Both the position numbers and the translations under genes were made by a program. Shown piece after piece: positions 55,575 through 64,000 of a DNA stretch of 64,000 nucleotides. This DNA is from Ochotona curzoniae (lineage: Eukaryota > Chordata > Mammalia > Lagomorpha > Ochotonidae), in contig NW_024467120.1 in assembly GCF_017591425.1 (NCBI RefSeq), positions 2,976,001-3,040,000 of the forward strand, given 5' to 3'. Below the pieces are notes generated by a model that was given only the letters and a program-made list of their open reading frames with translations, did no database searches and was not told the DNA's origin. Each line of letters opens with the position of its first letter. Position 1 is the stretch's first letter.

Positions 55575-55740
55575 AAAAGAAAGCAAAGTGGTTTCATCAG
55601 ATGCTTTTGAAGGTCTCTGATAGCGCTAAGATTTTACGATGTTTAACAGCAGCTCTGGAGTCTTGCCAATGAAGCACACTTGTTTTCCCTTCATTGGGCA
55701 TTTGCCCATGGGCTACCAATGATAGGCTACTACAACAAAG
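55575..55740. other. Unassigned sequence
   Basis: Short unassigned spacer between the L1 3' end and a MIR. Confidence 0.3.
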
Positions 55741-55741
55741 G

Positions 55742-55955
55742 GTAAGAGAATGGGCTTGAGGTCATTCATATGGGAGTTTGAATCCAATTCATTCTATTCT
55801 ATCTCTTGGGCAGATGTGTAAACTTGGTACACTTCAGTTTAGGTTTTACAAATTAGAGGTTGTAATAGCCTCTACCCCAGGGGGTTGATAACAGACAAAG
55901 GAGATAATAAGTGTCCCCAAATAAGTGCTCAGTAACTACAACTATGAGCAGCAAA
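55742..55955 (+). mobile_element. MIR
   Basis: 'gggcttgaggtcattcatatgggagtttgaatcc', 'gggcagatgtgtaaacttggtacacttcagtttaggttttacaaattagaggttgtaatagcctctacc', 'gataataagtgtccccaaataagtgctcagtaac'. Confidence 0.82.
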
Positions 55956-55959
55956 GAAC

Positions 55960-56780
55960 CATCTTCCAACAAGACAATGACATTGAAAAGAAAATCTAAG
56001 GTGGAAGCACCTTAAATTCATCTGGAGAGCTTTTTAAAAAATACTATCCTCTGAATCCTTGTCCAAATTAAAGAATCTTGGGAAGTGAACAAATCTTGCC
56101 TGTCGTTGATATATTTTTAAGTGGCTCTGCAGCTTATTTTGATTTATAGTCACAGGTGTTGACTATTGTTGCAAGGGGCCATTTAACTGATCCCCAGGGA
56201 GAATCCGCATGTTGAATGACTAGCTCCTAAATTAAGATTCAGAGATTTGAGGTGGTTGGACCAGCAAGGATCTGCTTCCCCAGTTCACAGGGTCATTATT
56301 ACAAACTTGTGTCTATCTTCCCAAGCCCTCCTGGTAAGCCTGGTGTAAAGCTAGCTCCCTGGGTGAGGAACAGCCCTTTGAAATGATTGGTGACTCATCC
56401 TTCCTCACACATAAAGCTCTTCTGGAAGTGCCCTCCCCCCAACTCTCCAATTGAGCATACAGATTTAAAATTCTAAACCTCTAGTAAACCGCTTTCTCAT
56501 CTCTGTTCCAAATCGCTACTTACTGGCTTGTCACCATAGAAACAGGTATTTCTAGTTGAGGATCAACCATCTCTTTGAAGATGTGTCTCCTCTCTCGATT
56601 TTGATCAAGGAAGGGCTGTGAGTGATTGAGATTTACATCCATGGGATATGTGGAGAGGATCTCGGTTCAGGCTCTTCCTAAGGCATGCTACCATACTTTC
56701 TCTCTGGGTTTAATTTTACAGTAAGAGCCTTGTCCCCTGCTGGGAATGAGCTGGGTAAAGAAATAGCAAATCCCAGGTAT
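55960..56780. other. Unassigned sequence
   Basis: No gene recognised. 56,530-56,543 (GTCACC-AT-AGAAAC) is an X-box with one mismatch. Confidence 0.4.
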
Positions 56781-56784
56781 ACTG

Positions 56785-57090
56785 CTTGGGCTGGCATAGA
56801 GGCAAATCTGCTCTGTGGTGCTAACATCCCATAGGGCTCTGGTTTGTGTACCAGTTGTACTTTTGATCCAGCTCTCTGCTTGTGGCCTAGGAAAGCACCT
56901 GAGGACTCTGAACCCATGTGGGAGAGCTGGAAGAAGTTCCTGGCTCCTGGCTTGAGAGTTGCTTAGCTTTGGCTGCTGTGACCATTTGGGGAGTTGAACC
57001 AGTGGATGGATGATCTCTCAATCTCTCTTTCTCTTCTTCTCTCTGTCAAAATCTGCCTTTTGAATAAAAATAAGTAAGTAATAAACAAGT
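56785..57090 (+). mobile_element. CSINE
   Basis: 'tgggctggcatagaggcaaatctgctctgtggtgctaacatccc', 'ttgatccagctctctgcttgtggcctaggaaagcacctgagg', tail 'ctttttgaataaaaataagtaagtaataa'. Slightly shortened in the middle. Confidence 0.85.
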
Positions 57091-57094
57091 CTTT

Positions 57095-57915
57095 TGAAAC
57101 AAGAATACTTATAACACTAGGTAGATAGGTCCCCAAATATGAGAAAGTAAATTACAATTTTAAACTATTTCATTTTCACAATCTGGGTCCCACTGAGTAG
57201 ACCCCCAAATCAGTCCATGTCCATTTCCGGCTGTTACTGAGAATTCTAGTATCTTGGGCTGGGGTTCTGTTCCCTGAATCTTCTCTTCCCTGCCAAAGTG
57301 GTTTACACAGCTGAGCTGGGTGTCTGCAGTGCTCTTCTGGGCCTATCTTCATTTAGCAGTTTCTAAAATGCTGCCAATCATTTGATGTTTTGGCTTTCAC
57401 AGATACTGGTGGGAAATGCAGACGAGGAAATGAGGAAAGCAGGCAAGAAGAGAGTGGAAAATGGAGACTCCAGGGCAGGGGTCATTTCCTCTGATGAAGG
57501 CTCACACACTGTTTTGCAGGGTGTTCCTCTTAACAATGTTGTGACGTTACCATATGTCACCTTAGCTAGGCTGAACTGTGTTTCCCAGAATTCCCTCCCC
57601 TGTATCATCCCTCGGGAGTAAGCCTGGAAGAGGGGGCCAAACGGTATCCACATGGCTATTGTTGCCTTCAGTAAGTTGAGGTCGTGGCAGCTGTGCATGC
57701 TATCATTGAGCCAGCCTGTGCCAGTGTGGGGATAGCAGCTGGCCTGTAGTGCCTCCATTTTTCTTTGAATTCTCTCTCAGCTTTTCCCATTCTTGAGCCA
57801 GATGGCTATTTTGCTCCATGATCTGCGTCCTGTGGGAGCCTTACTGCTCCAGGCAGTGAGAGAATAGGTAGGGTTCAACTGTCCTTGGGTCTGGCTTATC
57901 TTCCTTGTTCTGCTG
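57095..57915. other. Unassigned sequence
   Basis: No gene recognised. The 57,545-57,760 segment ('aggctgaactgtgtttcccagaattccctcc', with a ZNF143-like core at 57,581-57,594) could belong to an old LTR. Confidence 0.35.
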
Positions 57916-57917
57916 GT

Positions 57918-58210
57918 CTCAGTCAGCTTTGTTGGTTTAAACAATAGCTCTTGCTTCCCTTGGTTTGGGAGGCTGGAAGCTTGCGCTCAAGGTGCTAGCT
58001 CAGCTGAGCTCTTGGTGAGGACTGTCATCTTGGTTTTGTACAGTGTGAACATCTCTTGTGTCTCATAAGTCAACAGTCCTGTTCATGAGAGCTCTATCCT
58101 TGTGATCTCATCACCCCTGAACAACCTACCTCCAAATGCCATCACCTACAAGGTTATGTTGCCATGTAAGAATTTGTTAGGAGTGGACACAAAATTCAGT
58201 CCATAGCATT
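57918..58210 (-). mobile_element. MLT1/MaLR-type LTR fragment
   Basis: Inverted: 'tttgggaggctggaagcttgcgctcaaggtgctagc', 'tgtgatctcatcacccctgaacaacctacctccaaatgccatcacc', 'agaatttgttaggagtggacacaaaattcagtccatagca'. Confidence 0.7.
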
Positions 58211-58317
58211 TATTTTGTAAATTTCAACTTCCAATCTTAGATGCAAAGGAAAAAGCCCTGAAAGGCGTTTTCACCAGTGCCTGCAATGTTGTGAGTTCAA
58301 ATCTCTATGACAACTTC

Positions 58318-58364
58318 TTGTGTGTGTATGTGTGTGTATGTGTGTGTGTGTGTGTGTGTGTGTT
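58318..58364. repeat. (TG)n microsatellite
   Basis: TGTGTG with a few TATG interruptions. Confidence 0.9.
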
Positions 58365-58547
58365 ATGGTTATCATGGTAGTCCAATGTCTTACTGAACTC
58401 TGAATAAATCAGCAAGGATGAGTAGAGACAAACTGTGGTGTGAAAGGCAGCACTTTCACTCAACATTTTCAGTCCTGTGTCCTAATAGGCTCCTGGGTGG
58501 ATCTGACTAAGCCAGGCCAATCTGCCCAAGCTATTTTAAGAACTAGC

Positions 58548-58632
58548 ATTAGAAGCTAGCACTGTGGCACAGTGGGTTAAACACCTTGCAGCACTGGCAT
58601 CCCCTGGGAGCAGCTGGTTTCTGGCTTTAATA
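58548..58632 (+). mobile_element. CSINE 5' fragment
   Basis: 'agaagctagcactgtggcacagtgggttaaacaccttgcagcactggcatcccctgggagcagctgg' is the tRNA-derived head only. Confidence 0.7.
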
Positions 58633-58955
58633 GTAGAAATGTATTTCCTCACGGTCTCGGTCCAAGGTCAGGTGCTGGCAGGGTTTCTCCTGAGACTCCT
58701 CTTTGGCTTGTAGATGGCCCTTCTCACCGTGTCCTCACCTGGCTTTTTCTCTGTGAGTGTCCATCCCTGGTCTCTCTTTTTCTTTTTATGGGGACCCCAG
58801 TCCTATCCAATTAGGACACATCTTAACAGCCTCAGCTTAACTTACTTTGCTTTGTGAAGATCCTGCCTCCAAAGAGAGTTACATTCGGAGGTGCAAGGCC
58901 GGAGTAGGGCTTAGGCATAGGAAGTCGCAGTGAATCATAATTCTGTCTGTGACAG
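58633..58955 (-). mobile_element. MLT1-type MaLR LTR fragment
   Basis: Inverted: 'ctcacggtctcggtccaaggtcaggtgctggcagggtttctcctgagactcctctttggcttgtagatggcccttctcaccgtgtcctcacctggc', 'agtcctatccaattaggacacatcttaac', 'cctgcctccaaagagagttacattcggaggt'. Confidence 0.82.
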
Positions 58956-58974
58956 TAGCTCCTATAGGGCAAGT

Positions 58975-59520
58975 GTGGTGGGGATACTTGGCTGGGCACG
59001 GAAAGCCTGATTTCAGGGAAAGGAAAGAATCATGCAGACATAAGGAAACATGAGGAGCCCCAAGGAACTTGTGGGCAAGGAGGACCCACTGCCTTTGGGA
59101 TGAAAGAGCTCTTGTAAGGAGTTATTCCAATATCCCACCCTGGACCCAGTGCCATTCCTTCTTCCTCACAGCTCACGAAATTCGCACCAGTCCAGCCATC
59201 CACCAATCAGATGTAACCTGGCATTGCCCCGAAGAATTCCACCCCCAATCTCCCAGCCCCTTCCCCAACCCCACCCACTCACCAATCATCCCCAGACACT
59301 AATCCCCTGGGGCCTGCCCTCAAACCCTCCCAATCCCCGCCTCCACACCTTGTGGACCTACCTGCATAAAAGGGCCCCAGGTGCTTCCTTCTGCCCTTTT
59401 CTGATCTCCACTACCTCCACTCCATTCCTATCCTGCTGGAATTAAACCTCCTAAGATACCTCGTTGCATCTGGTGTTTTTAGCTCACGGTAAAGAACCAG
59501 GTTGTGGGAATTAACTGCAT
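58975..59520 (+). mobile_element. Probable ERV LTR
   Basis: C-rich U3 with two CCAAT boxes (about 59,206 'caccaatcagatg' and 59,281 'caccaatcatcc'), TATA-like GCATAAAAGG (about 59,364-59,373) and poly(A) signal ATTAAA (59,441-59,446), then a U5-like tail ('cctcgttgcatctggtgtttttagctcacgg'). Start and end are not fixed and no target duplication was found. Confidence 0.6.
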
Positions 59521-59524
59521 GTAA

Positions 59525-60054
59525 AATATCATAATATCCTAAGAACTAGAACTCAACCACTGTTTTAAATAAATAACAGCTCTACTCTGTAAGCAGCTGT
59601 TCACAAATGGTTCCTGGAGACATCTCACAACACAGCCTGAAGGAGTCCGCCCTTCTGCAGCACTGTCCACCTTTGGGTCATCTTCCTGGTTCAAGCTCCC
59701 AGGCTGGCTGCAGCTGCACTGTCACCGCAGCTGGGAGAATAGGGCCTGTGCTCGAATCAGCAGAACAGTTTTACAGCAAGCGCAAGGCACCTGGGCTTTT
59801 TTTTTTTTTTCCCTGATATTTAAAATATTTGTGATATTTCTTCTTTTCATGTTATAAATTAAAAGCTTTTCTAGAAAATTCTTTTCTGTGTTATGAACTT
59901 CCTTGCCATAACTTATAACCTAACTCTATGTTATTAAACAGGATATTACCTTCATCCTTGCAGCATCAAGCTCCCTTCCGTACATTGGCTTTTCAGTAGC
60001 ATGTGCCAGTGAACCTCCATGTTTATGGAGCGCTAATTATAAATGAGGATGGGC
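59525..60054. other. Unassigned sequence
   Basis: No gene recognised; a T14-type run lies at about 59,798-59,811. Confidence 0.35.
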
Positions 60055-60059
60055 AGCAG
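60055..60059. repeat. Left 5-bp duplication of LTR A
   Basis: AGCAG, identical to 60,743-60,747. Confidence 0.6.
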
Positions 60060-60742
60060 TGAGAGAGGAGTTAGACTGGGTAGTAGACAGTGCATTCTGG
60101 GTGCCCAAGTCAGTTTTTTCTCAAATATAAAGGGATATTTTTCCCCCACCATGTCTTGGATTCACCAGAGCATGTCTCTCCCATGACAAGTGCATATTTT
60201 AACGTATCAGGAACATGCTTCCCTAAGAGACAAGGACGACATTAACATATCAATTCCCCACCTGAAGCCTCAGCCTGATTCTGTCTGTCTCTGGCCATTG
60301 CCAAGGGAGAGGGCTTCAAACTGGCCTCTTTATCATTAGAAAGGGACCAAGGAAGTTGGCCAGTGACACCTTTCTGGCCTTTGTCCCAAGGCCAGGTACC
60401 ATGGAAACCAGGAATTTTCTTTGCTTATGGAGAACCATCTTTGAGGTAAACCTTTATAAGATGCTTTCCCCACCATTGATACAGGTCTTCTTTCTTTTCC
60501 CCTTGCCACTATGGCAGAAGACTGGGGTCTCTTTTTCCACTTCTCCTCCTGCCACTCTGGCAGGGGGTAATGGTCCTTTCTATCTCAGAGCCCCCTCCTG
60601 TCACTAGGACTGGAGTCTCCTTTCTCAACTTCTTCTAATAAATCTTGCTTTTAAAACTAAACTGTGTCCGCACAAAAATTCTTCTTTCCTGTGAGACAAG
60701 AATTGAGGTTGCTGCCATGCTCGGGGTCAAAAACCCTACAAG
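60060..60742 (+). mobile_element. Solo ERV LTR (LTR A)
   Basis: About 683 bp, from TGAGAGAGGAG to CCCTACAAG. U3 contains TATA-like CTTTATAAG (60,452-60,460) and AATAAA (60,637-60,642), followed by a class-I-like R/U5 ('cttgcttttaaaactaaactgtgtccgcac', 'tgtgagacaagaattgaggttgctgcc'). Three imperfect direct repeats (from about 60,498, 60,546 and 60,591: 'tgccact..ggcag..gg.gtctc..tttc..cacttct') lie before the poly(A) signal. A second, inverted family member is at 62,082-62,344. Confidence 0.85.
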
Positions 60743-60747
60743 AGCAG
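60743..60747. repeat. Right 5-bp duplication of LTR A
   Basis: AGCAG, identical to 60,055-60,059. Confidence 0.6.
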
Positions 60748-61682
60748 GAAAGCAGAGAGATTAAAGATGGTGGTGTCAAGTTCCCACTCTTAAATATTTT
60801 CCCATCTGGATAAATCCATCAGAGACCAGGACATAGGCACTAAACCAGCTATGTACATGTCACAGTTAAGGTCAGACCATACTTTTAGTTCTGATTCAGC
60901 CTCTCAGCTAGAGGGGCAGAAATGTCAAATTGTAGCCACACACAGGCATTAAATGGCTTAGCTTTGTCTTCAAGCATCTCTGGACAGCTGGGCAAATTCA
61001 TAGCTTTGTAGCTTTGGCAGTTCCACAGTTAATGTTTCTTGATAAATTCCAAAATAATGTAGCTATGACTTAGGGTGCTACTGGAGACCTGCTCCGGCTG
61101 TCTCAAGAGCTTGCAAAGGATTTGTGGATTGGCGAGAAGACAAGAAGAGGCAGAGGAGGCGTGGACCATTATGGCATGATGCTCATATGGACAACTCATT
61201 TATTTATACACAATCATCACAAGCTTTTGCACAACATCCAGTTGTTTCATTTTTACTTCATTATAAGATAATGATTACAAAAACAATCCTAAAAATGTTA
61301 TTATTTTACTTCAGAGAAAATATTTTCAGCAAGCTATTACTCATTCAAACCGGCAGTGACCTGGCTGAAGACGGGAACTCCATGGTTGACAGCACATGTG
61401 GTTACGTAATGACAAGTGGTTTATTTATATCCAAAATCCATTTTCGCTAACCACAAACTAACATTGCTTTAATTATCAAGAGTACAGAATTAAAAGGAAA
61501 GCTCATAAACGAAAGGAATTTATAAAGGCATATACTATAGATTCTTTATTAAATCTTATAATCTATCATGCATTAATATCATCACCTTCATCTAGTACTA
61601 ATTCAATTGTTGTTGTTCTTTCATAAAGGGCAGTGAAAGGGATCATGGCAACTCAGCCATTCTACAAACAGAGGGCCTTTAC
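60748..61682. other. Unassigned sequence
   Basis: No gene recognised. The 61,190-61,620 part is AT-rich; the frame at 61,124-61,450 shows no domain. Confidence 0.4.
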
Positions 61683-61696
61683 AAGAAACTTCTTTT
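61683..61696. repeat. Left target-site duplication of young CSINE
   Basis: AAGAAACTTCTTTT, identical to 62,025-62,038. Confidence 0.95.
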
Positions 61697-62024
61697 GGGC
61701 CCGGCGCAGTGGCGCAAGTGGTTAAAGGTCCTCGCCTTGCACGCCCGGGATCCCATATGGGCGCCGGTTCTAATCCCGGCAGCTCCGCTTCCCTTCCAGC
61801 TCCCTGCCTGTGGTCCAGGAAAGCAGTGGAGGACGGCCCAAAGCTTTGGGAACCTGCACCCTGTGGGAGACCCGGAAGAGGCTCCTGGCTTCGGATCGGC
61901 ATAGTATCGGCCCGTTGCGCTCACTTGGGGAGTGAATCATCGGATGGAAGATCTTCCTCTCTGTCTCTCCTCTCTGTATATCTGCCTTTCCAATGTAAAA
62001 ATAAATCTTTAAAAAAAAAAAAAA
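61697..62024 (+). mobile_element. CSINE, youngest-looking copy
   Basis: Head 'gggcccggcgcagtggcgcaagtggttaaagg' with an intact-looking A box (TGGCGCAAGTGG) and a B-box-like GGTTCTAATCC (61,765-61,776). CpGs are retained (cggcgc, cgcccggg, cgccgg, ctccgc), then the 'ccagctccctgcctgtggtcc' core and a tail of 'ccaatgtaaaaataaatcttt' plus A15. The 14-bp duplication is perfect. Low decay and high CpG indicate a recent insertion. Confidence 0.96.
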
Positions 62025-62038
62025 AAGAAACTTCTTTT
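62025..62038. repeat. Right target-site duplication of young CSINE
   Basis: AAGAAACTTCTTTT, identical to 61,683-61,696. Confidence 0.95.
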
Positions 62039-62076
62039 TATCTTTATAAACTGCTTTCTTTCCCTAAATATAAGTG

Positions 62077-62081
62077 CCAAT
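62077..62081. repeat. Left 5-bp duplication of LTR B
   Basis: CCAAT, identical to 62,345-62,349. Confidence 0.6.
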
Positions 62082-62344
62082 GTTGTAGGGTTTTTGACCC
62101 CCGAGTATGGGAGCAACCTCAATTTTTGTCTCATAGGAAAGAAGAATTTTTGTGCAGACATGTCGCCCTTGTCTCTTGAGGAAGCATGTTCCTGATATGT
62201 TAAAATATGCACTTGTGTTGGGAGAGATGTACTCTGGTGAATCCAAGACATGGTGGGGGAAATATTTGAGAAATATTTGAGAAAAATTGACTTGGGGACC
62301 CAGAATACACTAACTGCCTACTACCCAGTCTAACTCCTCTCACA
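62082..62344 (-). mobile_element. Solo ERV LTR (LTR B), internally deleted
   Basis: The minus strand reads TGTGAGAGGAGTTAGACTGGG... to ...CCCTACAAC. It matches LTR A 60,060-60,241 and then jumps to the equivalent of about 60,663-60,742. About 420 bp spanning TATA, the repeats and AATAAA are deleted. Target duplication CCAAT differs from that of LTR A, so the two are independent insertions, not a rearranged provirus. Confidence 0.85.
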
Positions 62345-62349
62345 CCAAT
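62345..62349. repeat. Right 5-bp duplication of LTR B
   Basis: CCAAT, identical to 62,077-62,081. Confidence 0.6.
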
Positions 62350-63333
62350 ATAAGGTAGAAATTTTAGCCATGGTGGGGAGGGGCGGGTGGTGGTTCACCA
62401 TGTTTTGTTTCTTTTAGAAGATACCCCATATACTTTCTGTTATCTATAGTAAGAAACCAAAATGCTTCATTTCATGTGTTGTAACAGTTCGAGGCGCATG
62501 GTAAACAAATTCTTTGTACCTCCACGATTGCCATCTGTTCCAAGATATTATCAAACTGTTTCTTAAGGAAAACATTACTTATATTAGGACAGGCTTCAGG
62601 ACAAAGGTGGGCACATAACAGGATGTTTGGAGACATTGTTGGGTCAATTGTACTATTGTATGCTTTCAGCTGTATGTCATTGCCTTACCTCGCTAAAGAT
62701 ATTTTTATCATAACATGGTTGATCAGTTTGAGGTGTTATACCAGTTACAGGAATCATCTCACATTTGCAGAAAAACAACACCCTCAGGAGAATTCTATGA
62801 AACATTAGAGAGGTGATTGAGTGTCCACACAATGGGGTGAGGCAGCAATGAGGTGAACAGAGACATGCTGCCGGGCCTTCCTATAGCTTTGCTAACCGAG
62901 GAGCAGTGCTCATCACACACCCATGCCATCCGACCCAACTGCATGGCTTCCCACAATGTGCGAGTCACAAGTCTTTTCCCCTGTTTCTTTTGTGTCCAAG
63001 GCATTTGGGTCTACCTATTGAGCCCTGGATGGCATCTCAGTTTTGTCTGTGGCAGTGGCTGATCATGATGGACAGTTGTACAGATATTTGGGAAGAGATG
63101 AAAAGAAGTACTGATGCAATGAGTGTTAGCTGTCTGCTGGGTTGACTGCTGATCTAATCCTGGGTTTGGTAGCTGCATTGGCCATTGAGGGAAAGATGCA
63201 TGCTGGCTTATCAAGTGGAGCCTAAGCATGAGTGGTATAAGGGAAAGACACAAAGTCACAGTGAGGAACCCCTAAAGTCTATAACTGTCTCTATATGAAG
63301 AATATTTAGCTGCATGCATGCAGCAGAAAAATT
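62350..63333. other. Unassigned sequence
   Basis: No gene recognised. 62,990-63,200 may include a highly decayed CSINE ('ggcatttgggtctacctattgag', 'cagtggctgatcatgatgg'), too weak to call. Confidence 0.35.
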
Positions 63334-63349
63334 AAGAACATGTACAACA
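63334..63349. repeat. Left target-site duplication of L1 3' end
   Basis: AAGAACATGTACAACA, identical to 63,965-63,980. Confidence 0.95.
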
Positions 63350-63964
63350 TATGTCTTGTTACAGTTATAGAGCTAGACTATCCGAAAAACAGCCAGGTTC
63401 TGCAAAATCAGGCTTCAACACTATGAACTGCTAGATACTAAAATTAAAATAGACATGAGACAGCTGAATAGTAATCTATAGCCATTTTAAGGTGTATAGA
63501 ACCCAGCTGTATATAAACTAATAATTGTAATGTCAATGTAGAAGTCATAGGATGTGATTCAGAACTTGTACTCTTTTTTTGTTGTTGTTGTTTTCTCTCT
63601 CTCTCTTTGAACATGCTGGTTACACAATATCATATCAACTAATTCCATTAAGTTTAAATTGTTACTGATGTAATGTCGGGGCTTTCAACTGATTGGGATG
63701 ATACTCTTTTGGCTGTACCTTCAGACCAGAGACTGTCTCCCCATGAAACTGTTGAACTTATCTGCACAATAAGATGCTGGACTCTATGCTTTGTAGATGC
63801 TTGCAAGGGAAAAAATCTCAACTGAATTTGATCTGTGGTGATGCGACAAGATGGAAGAATCCACCATGGGGGGGAGGGGAAGCGGGTTTTGGGGAGGGGA
63901 GGGGGGAATCCCAGTGCCTGTAAAACTGTGTCTCATGATGCAATGTAAATAAATAAAAAAAAAA
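63350..63964 (+). mobile_element. L1 3' UTR insertion, 5' truncated, with poly(A)
   Basis: A 615-bp copy of only the lagomorph L1 3' UTR. It includes a (TTG)n(TC)n tract (63,574-63,606), 'ggctgtaccttcagaccagagactgtctcccc', a G-rich polypurine stretch with several G4-G7 runs (63,868-63,907), 'aatcccagtgcctgtaaaactgtgtctcatgatgca', 'aataaataaa' and a poly(A) tail. It contains no ORF2. The perfect 16-bp duplication shows a clean target-primed insertion. It serves as the reference for L1 3' relics elsewhere in the window. Confidence 0.95.
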
Positions 63965-63980
63965 AAGAACATGTACAACA
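63965..63980. repeat. Right target-site duplication of L1 3' end
   Basis: AAGAACATGTACAACA, identical to 63,334-63,349. Confidence 0.95.
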
Positions 63981-64000
63981 GTTAGGTTAGTGCATATTTT

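Larger units (their letters stand above)
53100..55575 (+). mobile_element. L1 retrotransposon, 5' UTR present, internally deleted
   Basis: Order on the + strand: GC-rich 5' UTR (about 53,100/53,340-53,980), decayed ORF1 (54,060-54,710), the start of the ORF2 endonuclease (about 54,850-55,020), then an abrupt switch to T-rich unassigned sequence (55,030-55,300), and an L1 3' UTR (55,310-55,575; 'gatagattcccaatgaaactgtta', 'ggtgctggcctc', G-rich polypurine stretch, 'gcctatgaaactgcatcataaaataataac'). Most of ORF2 (RT and C-terminus) is missing. The left boundary is uncertain. Confidence 0.75.

Noticed and set aside
61697..61780. A tRNA gene
   Set aside because: A- and B-box-like elements are present, but they belong to the tRNA-derived CSINE head; there is no cloverleaf with a complete acceptor stem.
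60060..62344. A provirus flanked by two LTRs
   Set aside because: The LTRs are in opposite orientation, have different flanking duplications, and no gag/pol/env-like frame lies between them.
1..64000. CRISPR arrays, operons, prophage or plasmid features
   Set aside because: Repeat content (CSINE, L1, MIR, MaLR) shows mammalian nuclear DNA. Regularly spaced identical short repeats were not seen.

Overview
The window looks like a lagomorph nuclear genome segment, most likely pika (Ochotona). About thirty copies of a tRNA-derived C-repeat SINE (CSINE) are present. Their heads read like the pika rather than the rabbit subtype ('gcccggcgcagtggc...', 'ggatcccatatgggcgccggttc', 'ctccctgcttgtggcctgggaaagcagt'), with a 3' end in AATAAAAATAAATAAATCTTT plus poly(A). 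Species is an inference from repeat subtype, not from a gene. No intact protein-coding gene, tRNA, rRNA or CRISPR array was recognised. The only recognisable coding homology is to broken L1 ORF1 and ORF2, and one weak candidate host exon sits at 26,103-26,449.

Layout. 1-10 kb: CSINEs, a twin-primed inverted L1 (about 3,060-4,910), a MaLR LTR and older repeats. 10-21 kb: mostly unassigned sequence with MIR fragments, two probable ERV LTRs (14.33-14.71 and 15.99-16.45 kb) and one MLT1. 21-30 kb: microsatellites, CSINEs, MLT1/MaLR copies, the candidate exon, and a solo LTR (28,916-29,273) inserted cleanly inside an older CSINE with a 6-bp target duplication. 29,837-32,837: a 3.0-kb GC-rich insertion with perfect 13-bp target duplications and a poly(T) left end. 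It is homologous to the L1 5' UTR, but in the orientation opposite to that expected from its poly(A). 33-43 kb: ancient repeats and many CSINEs. 43,172-43,895: a tract with no G at all on the + strand. 44-53 kb: mostly unassigned DNA with MIR, MaLR, CSINE and an old L1 3' end. 53.3-55.6 kb: a degenerate, internally deleted L1 with 5' UTR, ORF1, endonuclease start and 3' UTR. 58.6-64 kb: an MLT1, three ERV-type LTRs, the youngest-looking CSINE, and an L1 3' end with 16-bp target duplications.

The strongest signals for follow-up are: (1) the 724-bp G-free tract, which looks like strand-specific complete G-to-A (C-to-T on the other strand) conversion of an L1-associated sequence, or an assembly/base-calling artefact; (2) the 3-kb retro-insertion whose RNA appears antisense to the L1 5' UTR; (3) the nested, twin-primed and inverted retroelement structures with readable target-site duplications. 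Nothing seen amounts to a multi-gene system: the window is dominated by retrotransposition history. Repeat names come from recognising sequence patterns by eye, not from a database search.
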